Source: Fodinicurvata sp. EGI_FJ10296
GTDB lineage: Bacteria; Pseudomonadota; Alphaproteobacteria; DSM-16000; Inquilinaceae
Assembly (NCBI RefSeq): GCF_040712075.1
Contig: NZ_JBFCVL010000004.1
Location: 62,001 to 126,000 of the forward strand
DNA: 64,000 nt
Direction of reading: 5' to 3'
The notes under the pieces were generated by a model, which was given only the letters and a program-made list of their open reading frames with translations, had not been told where the DNA came from and did no database searches. A program made the position numbers and the translations under genes. Of the stretch, positions 1 to 9,502 are shown piece by piece. Numbering within the stretch: position 1 is the stretch's first letter; each line of letters opens with the position of its first letter.

Positions 1-185
1 GGCGAAGCCCCTGACCAACAATGCCGCCGCCCTCGTCGCTGTTGCGCCGGCTGGATGCAGCGCGACCGCGCTGACCAGCCGCAGCGTTCGGGTACGCATC
101 CCGACCGTCAGGCCGCTCCGGATGCCCGTTCATTGCCGCGCCCATCCTGGCAAGCAGCGTTTCGAATCGGTCGGGGACGGCGGTA

Positions 186-515
186 TCAGTCCTTGATCTC
201 CGTCATGATCTGGTCGTGAGCCACCGCCAGCAACTCATCCATTTTCTTGCGAAGACGATGATCACTCAGTTCGACATTCGCCGCCTTGAAATCTGCCCGG
301 ACCTTTTCGACCACGTCCTCATGGCCGGGTCGCTCGAAATCCGCGGCGATCACCTCGCGTGCATATGTCGCGGCATCGTCAGCCGATTTGCCGAGCAGCT
401 CCGCAGCCCAGAGGCCCAGCAGGCGGTTTCGGCGATTGGTTATCCTGAACAGCAGCTCCTGGTCGTGCTGAAATTTTGCTTCGAATGCTTTCTTGCGTTC
501 GTCGAAGGTGTTCAT
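186..515 (-). CDS. DUF1476 family protein, F1-ATPase inhibitor zeta subunit
   Basis: Small, highly charged helical protein of the DUF1476 family. In alphaproteobacteria this family is the zeta subunit that binds the F1 sector of ATP synthase and blocks ATP hydrolysis (characterised in Paracoccus denitrificans). The 109-residue product opens with MNTFDERKKAFEAKF, the family's typical N terminus. The reading frame stays open about 60 codons further upstream, but that stretch is Cys/Arg-rich and unlike the family, so the ATG at 515 is preferred. It is divergent from purC, a common alphaproteobacterial arrangement. Family assignment is firm; the inhibitory role is by homology. Confidence 0.9.
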   Translation of the reverse strand: MNTFDERKKAFEAKFQHDQELLFRITNRRNRLLGLWAAELLGKSADDAATYAREVIAADFERPGHEDVVEKVRADFKAANVELSDHRLRKKMDELLAVAHDQIMTEIKD

Positions 516-756
516 GCGGATCGGTCTCCGAAAACATGCGTTGGCCCAGTCTGCAATCCGGGCTCGACAACCTCTGCCTGACAACGGCCCTGTCTGACAA
601 TGACCCTGGCGATGGCTTCCGGCAATGGGTAGCAGGCAAACCAACCCGTCGCAATGGTACCCTGCCCGATACCCCGCGCCTGTTACCTCCGCCATGAGGC
701 GCAGCTCCGGGCCCGGAACCGCTTTCGATGCATTTGGCTGATCCCGTCGGGGATCA
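516..756. other. intergenic region between zeta subunit gene and purC
   Basis: Divergent intergenic stretch. Short open frames here have no ribosome binding site and no recognisable protein. It presumably holds the promoter of the zeta-subunit gene, but I see no clear -35/-10 pair for it. Confidence 0.4.
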
Positions 757-785
757 TTGAGCCGGACGAGGCAAGTTGCTATATG
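757..785 (+). promoter_or_regulatory. possible sigma-70-type promoter of the purC operon
   Basis: TTGAGC and TATATG separated by exactly 17 bases, about 80 bases upstream of the purC start. Each hexamer matches four of six consensus positions. Spacing and position are suitable, but the match is modest. Confidence 0.35.
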
Positions 786-866
786 ACATATGAGGCACGG
801 TTACCGTCGCGCCCCATACCGCAAGTGTCCTTGCCTAGCCGATAGTTTTCAAGGAAGCAAAAGCCC

Positions 867-1760
867 ATGACCCGTCGGAGACGGATTTACGAAGGCAAGG
901 CAAAAGTCCTGTTCGAAGGACCAGAACCGGGTACGGTCGTCCAATACTTCAAAGACGACGCAACCGCCTTCAACAACCAGAAGCATGGAACGATCTCCGG
1001 CAAGGGGGTCCTCAACAATCGGATTTCCGAATATCTGATGGTGAAGCTGGGTGAGATCGGCGTGCCGACCCACTTTATCAAGCGCCTCAACATGCGCGAG
1101 CAGCTTTGCTACGAAGTCGAGATCGTTCCCATAGAAGTGGTCGTCCGCAACGTGGCGGCCGGGTCGTTTTCCAAGCGATTCGGCGTCGAGGAAGGCACTG
1201 TTCTGCCCCGCTCCATCATGGAGTTCTACTACAAATCGGACGAACTTGGCGATCCGATGATATCCGAAGAGCACATCACCGCCTTCGGATGGGCGTCACC
1301 CCAGGACATCGATGATATAATGGCGATGACACTGCGGGTAAACGACTACCTGTCGGGGCTTTTCCTCGGCACCCGGCTGCGCCTCGTCGACTTCAAGCTG
1401 GAGTTCGGACGTCTGTATAACGAGGCGGGCGAAATGCGCATCGTTCTTGCCGACGAGATCAGCCCGGATAATTGCCGGCTCTGGGACATCGATACCAACG
1501 AGAAACTCGACAAGGACCGGTTCCGCCAGGATCTGGGCCAGGTAGAGGAAGCTTACCGCGAGGTGGCCCGACGTCTCGGCATCCTTCCGGAAGGCGGTAT
1601 CGTCGACATCAACCGGGATGCTCAGACAGCGGAACCTGCTGGCGACGACACGGGCGGCGGGGATACGGGCGGCAACGAGACGGGCGGCATCCCAGGCGCC
1701 GAAGACGGCAAGAAGCCGGTTGATCGCAAGGATATGAACCGCCCTCGTCGACGGCCCTGA
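867..1760 (+). CDS. purC: phosphoribosylaminoimidazole-succinocarboxamide synthase
   Basis: SAICAR synthase of de novo purine synthesis: it joins aspartate to CAIR with ATP. The 297-residue protein carries the family signatures: [11 protein letters not shown] near the N terminus, [12 protein letters not shown] around residues 99-110, LVDFKLEFG around 173-181 and [12 protein letters not shown] around 196-207. The ATG at 867 is preceded by AAGGAAG nine bases upstream. The catalytic core ends near residue 240. The remaining ~57 residues form an unusual acidic Gly/Thr-rich tail with repeated DTGG-like units and a basic end. First gene of the purine operon, about 100 bases ahead of purS. Confidence 0.97.
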   Translation: MTRRRRIYEGKAKVLFEGPEPGTVVQYFKDDATAFNNQKHGTISGKGVLNNRISEYLMVKLGEIGVPTHFIKRLNMREQLCYEVEIVPIEVVVRNVAAGSFSKRFGVEEGTVLPRSIMEFYYKSDELGDPMISEEHITAFGWASPQDIDDIMAMTLRVNDYLSGLFLGTRLRLVDFKLEFGRLYNEAGEMRIVLADEISPDNCRLWDIDTNEKLDKDRFRQDLGQVEEAYREVARRLGILPEGGIVDINRDAQTAEPAGDDTGGGDTGGNETGGIPGAEDGKKPVDRKDMNRPRRRP

Positions 1761-1863
1761 CCTGTTGCTGGATATTTCGCGGGCGCCAGGACCCGTGAGA
1801 CCACCTGATACGGGAACCGGGTGATCCGGGCGACAGGCGCGTTGTTGGGTACCAAGGGAAAGG

Positions 1864-2115
1864 ATGACGATTTTGAAAGCACGCGTTGAGATCAGGCTAA
1901 AGGGCGGTGTTCTCGACCCTCAGGGGCAGGCCATCGGCAATGCCTTGCGGGGATTGGGCCATGAGAGCGTCGCCGAGGTCCGTCAGGGCAAACTGATTGA
2001 GCTTGATCTGAAAACCACCGATCCGGAAGCCGCGCGCACGGAAGTCGATGCCATGTGCAAGTCGCTGCTCGCCAATCCGGTCATTGAAAGCTACGCCATC
2101 ACGATTCAGGAATGA
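1864..2115 (+). CDS. purS: phosphoribosylformylglycinamidine synthase subunit PurS
   Basis: Small structural subunit of the three-part FGAM synthase (PurS-PurQ-PurL). It helps dock the glutaminase PurQ to the synthetase PurL and is thought to assist ammonia transfer. The 83 residues fit the family length. The pattern KARVEIRLKGGVLDPQG followed by GNALRGLGHESVAEVRQGK is diagnostic. An AAGGGAAAGG purine stretch precedes the ATG. Its stop overlaps the start of the downstream DNA glycosylase gene by four bases (ATGA), so translation is probably coupled. Confidence 0.95.
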   Translation: MTILKARVEIRLKGGVLDPQGQAIGNALRGLGHESVAEVRQGKLIELDLKTTDPEAARTEVDAMCKSLLANPVIESYAITIQE

Positions 2116-2894
2116 CCGTGCCCCCCGTTGAGCCCCTCGTTGCCAGCGAGACCGACGGCAGAGCGGAGGCGTTCCGGGCAGATATGGCCGCACTCGCGCG
2201 GCGCTCGATCCTGTTCCAGCCGGCGTTGGACAGGCCCGACCGCATTCCGCCACTGTTTCGTCCGCCCGGCTTTGGATCGCTGGTACAGTTGATCCTGGAG
2301 CAACAGGTATCGGTTCGCGCCGCACAGACGATGTGGGCACGACTGACACGGAATCTGTGGCCAGTCGCGCCGGAGCCCTTTCTGTTGCTGTCGCCGGAGA
2401 CGCTGAGGGCCTGCGGCTTCTCTGCCCAAAAAGGGCGCTACGCGCAATCCCTCGCCCGGGCAGTGCTGGATGGCGCGATCGATCTCGACGCACTGGCGAC
2501 AATGCCGGACGACGACGCGATCCGGGCATTGACGGCAATGAAGGGGATCGGTCACTGGACCGCCGAATGCTATCTGCTATGGGCGCTGGGACGGCGTGAC
2601 GTCATGCCCGCCGGCGATCTCGCCATTCAGGTCGGACTGAAGGAACTCGCCGGCCTGGCCGCACGGCCCGGCCCGGCGGCACTGCGCGAGGCGGCTGACG
2701 CATGGCGCCCCTGGCGCAGTGCCGCCGCACTTTTGTTGTGGCGCGTCTATCTCGACAATCGGGCGGCCGATGGGTCGACCATGACGAGCATCGTCCAGTC
2801 CCCGGATGTCGCAACCAGCACCCCGGACCCTGCCAACCTCACACCGGCCCCGGCCCCGGCCACCCCATCACTTCAGAGTGGAACATCCCGATGA
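2112..2894 (+). CDS. AlkA-type DNA-3-methyladenine glycosylase (HhH-GPD)
   Basis: Base-excision repair glycosylase that removes alkylated purines from DNA. The HhH-GPD core spans about residues 45-215: LILEQQVS near 60-67, the helix-hairpin-helix [10 protein letters not shown] at 142-151 and the catalytic Asp169 in PAGDLAIQ. The N-terminal domain of E. coli AlkA is absent, giving the short form. Residues 215-260 are a low-complexity Pro/Ala/Ser/Thr tail. The gene overlaps purS upstream and purQ downstream, each by four bases, so it is embedded in the purine operon. The function is not part of purine synthesis, and its placement is unusual. Confidence 0.9.
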   Translation: MTVPPVEPLVASETDGRAEAFRADMAALARRSILFQPALDRPDRIPPLFRPPGFGSLVQLILEQQVSVRAAQTMWARLTRNLWPVAPEPFLLLSPETLRACGFSAQKGRYAQSLARAVLDGAIDLDALATMPDDDAIRALTAMKGIGHWTAECYLLWALGRRDVMPAGDLAIQVGLKELAGLAARPGPAALREAADAWRPWRSAAALLLWRVYLDNRAADGSTMTSIVQSPDVATSTPDPANLTPAPAPATPSLQSGTSR

Positions 2895-3583
2895 AAAGCG
2901 CCGTTATCGTATTTCCCGCTTCCAACTGTGACCGGGACGCGGCAGACGCCATGGCGCTGGCGACCGGGCATCGGCCGACAATGGTCTGGCACCGGGACAC
3001 CGAATTGCCGCCCGCCGACCTGATCGTGCTGCCGGGCGGTTTCGCCTATGGCGATTATCTGCGCTCGGGTGCGATGGCGGCGCGGTCGCCGATCATGCAA
3101 GCGATCCACAGTGCCGCTGGCCGGGGCGTTCCGATCCTGGGCATCTGCAACGGGTTTCAGGTACTGGTCGAGGCGGGTCTCCTTCCAGGCGCCCTGATGC
3201 GCAATGCCGGGCTTCGATTCGTCCATCGGATGGTTCACTTGTCCGTCGAACGCAACGACACGCCGTTCACGCAGGCATACGATAAAGGCCAGGTCATCGA
3301 GGTTCCGGTGGCTCACCACGATGGCCGCTATTTCGCCGAATCGGCAACGCTCGACCGTGTGGAGGGCGATGGCCTCGTCGCATTCCGCTATGTCGATAGT
3401 GATGGGCGCCGGACGCAGGCGGCCAATCCGAATGGTTCGCTCAACGACATTGCCGGTATCTTCAACCCGACACACAGAATTCTGGGCATGATGCCCCATC
3501 CCGAACGGGTGAGCGACCCTGCCGTCGCCACGCGGCCGGACGGAATGGCTCTCTTCCGGGGCATTGCATCCGTCGCGGCCTAG
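2891..3583 (+). CDS. purQ: phosphoribosylformylglycinamidine synthase subunit PurQ
   Basis: Class I glutamine amidotransferase subunit of FGAM synthase; it supplies ammonia to PurL. The 230-residue protein has the nucleophile Cys86 in GICNGFQ, and His203 and Glu205 in MPHPE complete the catalytic triad. [14 protein letters not shown] near residues 48-61 is a family signature. An open frame extends upstream through the glycosylase gene in another phase, but the ATG at 2891 begins the conserved [16 protein letters not shown] and forms an ATGA overlap with the glycosylase stop. Confidence 0.97.
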   Translation: MKSAVIVFPASNCDRDAADAMALATGHRPTMVWHRDTELPPADLIVLPGGFAYGDYLRSGAMAARSPIMQAIHSAAGRGVPILGICNGFQVLVEAGLLPGALMRNAGLRFVHRMVHLSVERNDTPFTQAYDKGQVIEVPVAHHDGRYFAESATLDRVEGDGLVAFRYVDSDGRRTQAANPNGSLNDIAGIFNPTHRILGMMPHPERVSDPAVATRPDGMALFRGIASVAA

Positions 3584-3653
3584 CCCCGGACGGCACTCGA
3601 CGCTCCCCGCCAATTGACTCCAGCCTATTGACCAACGCAAGCGAACCGCCGCC

Positions 3654-5924
3654 ATGACATCGACACAGACTGCCAAGACTTCGTCCGGCGCCATGCCGGA
3701 TGCCGTGCCCGCTCCGGAGGTTACGCACGATCTCGCCGCCCGCCACGGCATGTCGGCGGACGAATACGATCTCATGGTCAGCATCATGGGCCGAACCCCC
3801 AGTCTGGCTGAATTCGGCATCTTTTCGGTCATGTGGTCCGAGCATTGCTCGTACAAATCCTCCAAGCGATGGCTCAAGACCCTGCCGACCGAGGCGCCCT
3901 GGGTCATTTGCGGGCCGGGAGAGAATGCGGGCGTCATCGACATCGGCGATGGCCAGGCCGTCGTGTTCAAGATGGAAAGCCACAACCACCCCAGCTTCAT
4001 CGAGCCGTTTCAGGGCGCCGCTACCGGTGTTGGTGGTATCATGCGCGACGTGTTCACGATGGGCGCCCGCCCCGTCGCCAATCTGAACAGCCTGCGCTTC
4101 GGGTCCCCGGATCACCCGTTGACGCAACATCTTGTTTCCGGTGTTGTGGCCGGCATCGCCGGCTACGGAAACTGCATGGGCGTTCCGACCGTCGGCGGCG
4201 AGACGAATTTCCATCCGGCCTATAACGGGAATATTCTCGTCAACGCGATGACAGTGGGTGTCGCCCAGGCCGACCGGATTTTCTATTCGGCAGCCGCCGG
4301 GCCCGGCAATCCGGTCGTCTATGTCGGCGCCAGGACGGGGCGCGACGGAATTCATGGGGCGACCATGGCCTCGGCCGAATTTTCCGAAGGCTCCGAGGAC
4401 CAGCGGCCGACGGTCCAGGTCGGCGACCCGTTCAAGGAAAAGCTGCTGCTGGAAGCGTGCCTCGAACTGATGGCAACCGACTCCATCATTGCCATTCAGG
4501 ATATGGGCGCTGCCGGACTGACCTCGTCGTCGGTCGAAATGTCGGACAAGGGTGGATGTGGCATTGAGTTGGACCTGGACCAGGTTCCGCAACGGGAAGA
4601 AGGCATGTCGGCGTACGAGATCATGCTTTCGGAGAGCCAGGAGCGCATGCTGATGGTTCTCAAGCCCGGTTGCGAGGATCAGGCGCGGGCCATTTTCGAG
4701 AAGTGGGAACTGGATTTCGCGGTTATCGGCCGCGTCACCGATAGCGGGCGCCTGGTGCTGCGCAAGAATGGCGAGATCGAGGCCGACATCCTGGTGGCGC
4801 CGCTGGTCGGCAACGCGCCGGAATACGATCGCCCATGGGAACCGACTCCGCCCCCCTCACCCATCGACACCATGGCATTTCCCATGCCTGTCCCGGCCAC
4901 GACCGTTCTGGAGCAACTGATGGGATCGCCCGATCTGGCGTCCAGGGCCTGGATATGGGAGCAATACGACAGCTCAGTCATGAACGATACCATCTCGTCC
5001 TCCGGAATCGGGCGGCCCGCAGACGCGGCAATCGTGCGTGTCCACGGAACAGGCAAGGCACTGGCGCTGACCACCGATTGCACGCCGCGCTATTGCAAGG
5101 CCGATCCGGTGGCAGGCGGGCGACAGGCAGTGGCCGAGGCCTGGCGCAACCTGACCGCGACCGGAGCCCGGCCGCTTGCGATCACGGACAACATGAATTT
5201 CGGCAATCCGGAGAAACCCGCGATAATGGGCCAGTTCGCGGGCTGCATCGAGGGAATGGCCGATGCATGCCGCAAGCTGGATTTCCCCGTCGTTTCGGGC
5301 AATGTCTCGCTTTACAACGAGACCAACGGCGAAGCCATTCTGCCGACCCCGACGATCGGCGCCGTCGGATTGATCGCCGACATGACGCAACGATCCGGCC
5401 TCTCGTTTCAGAACGACGGCGATGTGGTTCTGGTCGTCGGAGAATGCCAGGGTCATCTGGGTCAGAGCCTTTACCTGCGGGAAATCTTCGGTCGCGAGGA
5501 CGGCCCACCGCCGCCGGTCGACCTGGACCATGAACGGCGCAATGGCGACTTCGTCCGAGCGGCAATCGAAGACGGGGCGATCAACGCCTGTCACGATGTT
5601 GCCGATGGTGGCTTGCTGGTCGCCGTCGCGGAAATGGCGATGGCCGGAAAGCGGGGCGTGACCCTGGATGACCCGGCGCTGGCCGCCGACCACGGGCAAC
5701 TGTTCGGCGAGGATCAGGGCCGCTACGTGCTCACCGTCAGCCCGGCGGAAGCCGACACACTTGTCGCCCGTGCCGCGCGCGCTGGCGTCGCGATCAGGCG
5801 GATCGGAATCGTCGGGGGCACTGATATCGCACTCGCTGCACCCGGTGCACTGATCGCCCTGGAAACATTGGCCAGTCACCACTCGTCCTGGCTGCCGGAT
5901 CTGATGGCAAGCGACCTGGCCTGA
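3654..5924 (+). CDS. purL: phosphoribosylformylglycinamidine synthase subunit PurL
   Basis: Large ATP-dependent synthetase subunit of FGAM synthase (small-type PurL, 756 residues, normal for the form that works with PurS and PurQ). Signatures include [46 protein letters not shown] and [11 protein letters not shown], in the usual order of two PurM-like halves. It follows purQ by about 70 bases and ends the purine-specific part of the operon. The first ~20 residues are Ser/Thr/Ala-rich and not conserved, so an internal start is possible. Confidence 0.97.
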   Translation: MTSTQTAKTSSGAMPDAVPAPEVTHDLAARHGMSADEYDLMVSIMGRTPSLAEFGIFSVMWSEHCSYKSSKRWLKTLPTEAPWVICGPGENAGVIDIGDGQAVVFKMESHNHPSFIEPFQGAATGVGGIMRDVFTMGARPVANLNSLRFGSPDHPLTQHLVSGVVAGIAGYGNCMGVPTVGGETNFHPAYNGNILVNAMTVGVAQADRIFYSAAAGPGNPVVYVGARTGRDGIHGATMASAEFSEGSEDQRPTVQVGDPFKEKLLLEACLELMATDSIIAIQDMGAAGLTSSSVEMSDKGGCGIELDLDQVPQREEGMSAYEIMLSESQERMLMVLKPGCEDQARAIFEKWELDFAVIGRVTDSGRLVLRKNGEIEADILVAPLVGNAPEYDRPWEPTPPPSPIDTMAFPMPVPATTVLEQLMGSPDLASRAWIWEQYDSSVMNDTISSSGIGRPADAAIVRVHGTGKALALTTDCTPRYCKADPVAGGRQAVAEAWRNLTATGARPLAITDNMNFGNPEKPAIMGQFAGCIEGMADACRKLDFPVVSGNVSLYNETNGEAILPTPTIGAVGLIADMTQRSGLSFQNDGDVVLVVGECQGHLGQSLYLREIFGREDGPPPPVDLDHERRNGDFVRAAIEDGAINACHDVADGGLLVAVAEMAMAGKRGVTLDDPALAADHGQLFGEDQGRYVLTVSPAEADTLVARAARAGVAIRRIGIVGGTDIALAAPGALIALETLASHHSSWLPDLMASDLA

Positions 5925-5991
5925 TCGTGGTATCGACGCGGGCGGTGCTATGTTCTAGAACTGACTGACAACCACCGACAGCAATCGGTCC

Positions 5992-6011
5992 GGCGGCGCC
6001 ACAGCGCCGCC
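5992..6011. repeat. perfect 8-bp hairpin between purL and the bolA-like gene
   Basis: GGCGGCGC and GCGCCGCC form a perfect inverted repeat around the loop CACA. No T-run follows, so it is not a standard intrinsic terminator. It lies directly before the alternative ATG at 6012 and about 27 bases before the preferred bolA start, so it could act as an RNA stability or attenuation element. Confidence 0.4.
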
Positions 6012-6038
6012 ATGGCCCACGAGGATGAGGCAACCGCC

Positions 6039-6287
6039 ATGCCAATGGACGCAAGCGAACTGGAACGGATGATCAAGGACGGGATCCCCGATGCCGAAGT
6101 TCGGATTGAAGATCTCCGCGGCGACGGCGACCATTATGCGGCCTATGTCGTCAGCCCGTCCTTCACCGGAATGACACGGGTGCAGCAGCACCAGATGGTT
6201 TACCGATCTCTCAGTGGCCGCATGGGCAACGAATTGCATGCCCTCGCTTTGACCACGGCGGCGCCGGAACAAGCCTCGACATCCTGA
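6039..6287 (+). CDS. BolA family protein
   Basis: Short BolA/IbaG-like protein of about 82 residues. BolA proteins pair with CGFS-type monothiol glutaredoxins to bind a [2Fe-2S] cluster and take part in iron-sulfur handling. The fold signature includes DAEVRIEDLRGDGDHYAAYVVS and the helical QHQMVYRSLSGRMGNELHALAL. The ATG at 6039 is chosen because GAGG lies eight bases upstream; an in-frame ATG at 6012 has no such site. The next gene encodes the matching CGFS glutaredoxin, which supports a joint role. Confidence 0.9.
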   Translation: MPMDASELERMIKDGIPDAEVRIEDLRGDGDHYAAYVVSPSFTGMTRVQQHQMVYRSLSGRMGNELHALALTTAAPEQASTS

Positions 6288-6342
6288 TCGATCGGCGCCG
6301 GATTGGTCGTGATCGAGGATTGCAGAGAAGGATCCATTTGAT

Positions 6343-6696
6343 ATGGCGGCACAAGAAAATCCGGTGTTCGAACGGATCCGTTCGGATCTGGCGGATAATC
6401 CAGTCGTCCTCTACATGAAGGGATCGCCGATCTTTCCGCAGTGCGGCTTCTCGGCGGCGGTCCTTCAAACGCTCGAACAACTGGGCGTCGACTACAAGGC
6501 GATAGACGTGCTGACCGATCCGAGCATCCGTCAGGGCGTCAAGGATTTCGCTCACTGGCCGACGATCCCGCAGCTCTACATCGCCGGCGAATTTGTCGGC
6601 GGCTGCGACATCGTGCGGGAAATGGCCGAAACCGGCGAGTTGCAGGATTTTCTCATTGCTCGCGGCATCGCGGTCAATTCCAGCGCCAGCGCATAG
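6343..6696 (+). CDS. grxD: monothiol glutaredoxin, Grx4 family (CGFS type)
   Basis: Monothiol glutaredoxin that carries [2Fe-2S] clusters with glutathione and partners with BolA. The 117-residue protein has the diagnostic Cys34-Gly-Phe-Ser37 motif after KGSPIFPQ, then WPTIPQLYIAGEFVGGCDIV, the cis-Pro and glutathione-binding region. An AAGGA site lies upstream of the ATG. It directly follows the BolA-like gene in the same orientation, the standard alphaproteobacterial pair. Confidence 0.96.
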   Translation: MAAQENPVFERIRSDLADNPVVLYMKGSPIFPQCGFSAAVLQTLEQLGVDYKAIDVLTDPSIRQGVKDFAHWPTIPQLYIAGEFVGGCDIVREMAETGELQDFLIARGIAVNSSASA

Positions 6697-6729
6697 AGAC
6701 GCGTCCAGTACAAAGGAAGCGCCCCTGGC

Positions 6730-7620
6730 ATGACCGACCGACCTTTGGCCGTGGATCGGTCGCAACTGGGCTTGGTCCAGGCCTTTGGGGCGTTCCTGCT
6801 CTGGGGAGTTCTGCCACTCTATTTCCGCGCGCTCGATAATTCACCAATCTTCGAGATAATGGCCCACCGGATTACGTGGACCGTTCTGCTGTTGATTCCG
6901 TTGGTGATCGTTCTGCGACGCTCGTCTACGGTGGTAACGGCATTCCAGTCCCGCCGACTGGTCGGTGTCTTCGCCGTCACAACTGTGTTGGTCAGCCTGA
7001 ACTGGCTGATCTACATGTATGCCATCAGCATCGAACGGCTGCTCGACGCAAGCCTGGGATATTATATCAACCCACTGATCAACGTAGCGCTCGGTGTGAT
7101 TTTTCTGGGCGAAACCCTCAATCGGCGACAGATGCTGGCCGTTGGTCTGGCAGCGGCTGGCGTCCTGAACCAGACGATAACCTTGGGTGCGTTTCCCTGG
7201 ATCGCCCTGGGTCTTGCCCTGACATTCGGGTTTTACGGTCTGATCCGCAAACGCGAACGCATCGATCCGATCGGGGGCCTCCTCGTCGAGACGAGCATCA
7301 TCCTGCCAATCGCCGTGTTCGGCGTTTTCTGGTTCGCGGTGACAGGAACCGGGCGATTTGCTGTCGGCGGATTGTGGGAAAGCACGCTGCTGGTCGGAAC
7401 CGGCGTCGTCACGGCGACTCCGTTGATCCTGTTCATGATGGGCGCGCAAAAGCTCCGATACTCGACCATCGGTCTGATGCAGTATCTGGCGCCGACAATT
7501 CAGTTTCTGATCGCCGTGCTCATTTTCAAGGAACCCTTTGGCGTGGCCAATATTGCCACTTTCCTGCTGATCTGGAGCGGCCTTGCGATTTATACCTGGG
7601 ACGCTCTCACACGGCGATAG
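6730..7620 (+). CDS. rarD: RarD-type EamA family transporter
   Basis: Inner-membrane permease of the drug/metabolite transporter superfamily, RarD subfamily. The 296 residues contain about ten hydrophobic helices. RarD hallmarks are visible: FLLWGVLPLYFR at the start, MAHRITWTVLLL, NWLIYMYAI, LGYYINPLINV, and PLILFMMGAQKLRYSTIGLMQYLAPT in the second half. AAGGAAG lies ten bases before the ATG. The substrate of RarD proteins is unsettled (chloramphenicol sensitivity in E. coli). It follows grxD by about 30 bases and may be the last gene of that transcript. Confidence 0.93.
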   Translation: MTDRPLAVDRSQLGLVQAFGAFLLWGVLPLYFRALDNSPIFEIMAHRITWTVLLLIPLVIVLRRSSTVVTAFQSRRLVGVFAVTTVLVSLNWLIYMYAISIERLLDASLGYYINPLINVALGVIFLGETLNRRQMLAVGLAAAGVLNQTITLGAFPWIALGLALTFGFYGLIRKRERIDPIGGLLVETSIILPIAVFGVFWFAVTGTGRFAVGGLWESTLLVGTGVVTATPLILFMMGAQKLRYSTIGLMQYLAPTIQFLIAVLIFKEPFGVANIATFLLIWSGLAIYTWDALTRR

Positions 7621-7662
7621 CAACGCGACCGGTATCGCTTGGTACAGGGCCCGAACGGCAAA

Positions 7663-7689
7663 ACGGCGGCCCGATGAACGGGCCGCCGT
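7663..7689 (-). terminator. intrinsic terminator downstream of rpsD
   Basis: An 11-bp perfect stem (ACGGCGGCCCG paired with CGGGCCGCCGT) closes a five-base loop. On the minus strand it is followed by TTTT. It lies between the converging ends of rarD and rpsD. The minus-strand T-run favours rpsD, though it may also stop rarD transcription. Confidence 0.85.
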
Positions 7690-7722
7690 ATGACAGTCGG
7701 ATCCGGATGAACCGCTTGATCG

Positions 7723-8337
7723 TTAGCGGCTGTAGAACTCGATGACCAGATTGGGTTCCATCTGAACCGGGTACGGCACGTCGGCCAGCATCGGCGGACG
7801 AACGAGGCGACCTGTCATCTGGCTGTGATCGGCTTCGACGTAATCGGGCACATCGCGCTCTCCGCTATTCACCGCTTCAAGAACGAGCGGCAGTTCACGC
7901 GACTTCTGCTTGATCGAAATGACATCCGTATCCTTGACCGGATAGCTCGGCACATTGAGCCGCTTGCCATTGACCAGGATGTGTCCGTGGTTGACGAACT
8001 GCCGGGCAGCGAAAACGGTGGGCACGAATTTCATGCGGTAAATGACCATGTCCAGACGCCGCTCAAGCAACTGAACCAGGTTCTCGCCGGTATCGCCCTT
8101 GCGCCTCGTGGCGTCCTCGTAGTAACGGCGAAATTGCTTCTCGCCGATATTGCCGTAATAGCCCTTGAGCTTCTGCTTGGCCATCAACTGGATGCCATAG
8201 TCGGTCGGCTTCTTGCGCCGCTGACCGTGCTGACCAGGGCCGTATTCGCGACGATTGATCGGGCTCTTTGGGCGACCCCAAAGGTTCACGCCGAGACGCC
8301 GGTCAATCTTATGCTTCGAATTCAAACGCTTGGACAT
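7723..8337 (-). CDS. rpsD: 30S ribosomal protein S4
   Basis: Primary 16S rRNA-binding protein of the small subunit body, 204 residues. Features: [26 protein letters not shown] at the N terminus (no zinc cysteines), [20 protein letters not shown], and the S4 RNA-binding domain from about residue 95 with [11 protein letters not shown] and [19 protein letters not shown] frame continues 15 codons upstream, but the ATG at 8337 matches the family start. In E. coli S4 autoregulates its operon; no such site is evident here, where it stands alone. Confidence 0.97.
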   Translation of the reverse strand: MSKRLNSKHKIDRRLGVNLWGRPKSPINRREYGPGQHGQRRKKPTDYGIQLMAKQKLKGYYGNIGEKQFRRYYEDATRRKGDTGENLVQLLERRLDMVIYRMKFVPTVFAARQFVNHGHILVNGKRLNVPSYPVKDTDVISIKQKSRELPLVLEAVNSGERDVPDYVEADHSQMTGRLVRPPMLADVPYPVQMEPNLVIEFYSR

Positions 8338-8572
8338 GGATTTGGCCTGTTTCTCTTGAACAAAGGTCTGACCCGGCTGCAACGCCGAGACTCATTGTCC
8401 TGGTATGGCGTCGATACCTCCGTCGGAGGTATCGGGCCGGGCAAGCATCGTCGCGGCGCCAACGCACCGGTGATGCCCCCACTTTCCCAGGAGTGCGCGG
8501 ACTATAGCCACCAGAACGGTATTGTCAATGCCTCCACGCCCGCCAGGATCTGACACAAACGCCTCGCGCGGC

Positions 8573-9502
8573 TTACATGGGCCGAAAAAATGGCTCCAGC
8601 CGGCCCGTATGGACAATCGAGCCGGTGGGCTGCCCCGTCGGTGACCCGCCTGCGGGTTCGAGTGTGATCGTCAGGGGAACCCCGCCGCCAAGACGGCTCG
8701 CGACATCGTCCGACACCGACAATATCGTCTGGCGTTCGGGAGCGAGTTCGCCGAGCGCGCGGGGCCCCGAATCCGGCATCAACGCCCACAGGACGTAGCT
8801 CTGTTCATGGAGACCCGGCCCGGGCTGAATCGCATCCACTTGCAAACGGCCCTGCTCCTGATCAAAGCGAATGGTCCAGACCGGAGACGCCTCCACCGGA
8901 CTGAGCACGGCCGTCAGCGGGATCGGCCCGGTTGAGTCCGGAGCTGGATCCGGCAACGCGCCCAGCACGATCAGTAGCAGAATGGCGGCGACGATCCCCA
9001 GAGCGACCGCTGCCATCCGCCAGCGGCCCGTCCGGCGGCGAGCGGCGGCGAGTTCCTTTTCCTCCCCGGGGTCCGGCCAGTTTTCAAGCGAGCTTGAACG
9101 CCTGACAACGAATGCCGGCCGCGCCTCAACTGCAGAGCGCTGTGCCCCCTCACCTCCCGGATATGCGTTCGGACCGGAGGGTGGACCGGTGTCTTCTTTG
9201 ATTTCCACGGACTCCGGCCCCTCCGCCTCCGGCCCAATCGCCTCGGCGGCACGAGCAGGGCGTGGGGGCGTGTCGGAGAAACCGAGTGTGCTGCCAATCC
9301 GCTGCCAAACCGCCGGCGGTGGTTCCTGGGGCGCCACGGCGGCCGCCATCGGGGTCAACAGGTCCTCCCATCGGGCGACCATGCTTTGCAGAGCGGCATC
9401 TTCGCGAAGCCGCGCTTCGAAAATATCGCGATCGGAACCTCTCAACGTGCCGAGAGCGTATTCCGCTGCAGTAGCATCAAGGGAGGGGCGGTCATTGACC
9501 AT
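8573..9502 (-). CDS. membrane anti-sigma factor, RskA-like
   Basis: Probable anti-sigma factor for the ECF sigma gene just upstream. The N terminus, DATAAEYALGTLRG within the first ~75 residues, is the cytoplasmic sigma-binding region of the RskA family. A ~85-residue acidic/Pro-rich linker precedes one transmembrane helix at about 163-182. Residues ~190-309 form the extracytoplasmic RskA domain, including VWTIRFDQEQGRLQVDAI and YVLWALMPDSG. Its ATG overlaps the end of the sigma gene by 11 bases, so the two are translationally coupled. The linker is longer than usual. Confidence 0.88.
   Translation of the reverse strand: MVNDRPSLDATAAEYALGTLRGSDRDIFEARLREDAALQSMVARWEDLLTPMAAAVAPQEPPPAVWQRIGSTLGFSDTPPRPARAAEAIGPEAEGPESVEIKEDTGPPSGPNAYPGGEGAQRSAVEARPAFVVRRSSSLENWPDPGEEKELAAARRRTGRWRMAAVALGIVAAILLLIVLGALPDPAPDSTGPIPLTAVLSPVEASPVWTIRFDQEQGRLQVDAIQPGPGLHEQSYVLWALMPDSGPRALGELAPERQTILSVSDDVASRLGGGVPLTITLEPAGGSPTGQPTGSIVHTGRLEPFFRPM

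Noticed and set aside
2-145. Open minus-strand frame running off the left edge (starts MGAAMNGHPERPDG if the ATG at 145 is used)
   Set aside because: No ribosome binding site, low-complexity Arg/Gly/Ala content and no recognisable family. It could be the start of a gene outside the window but cannot be supported.
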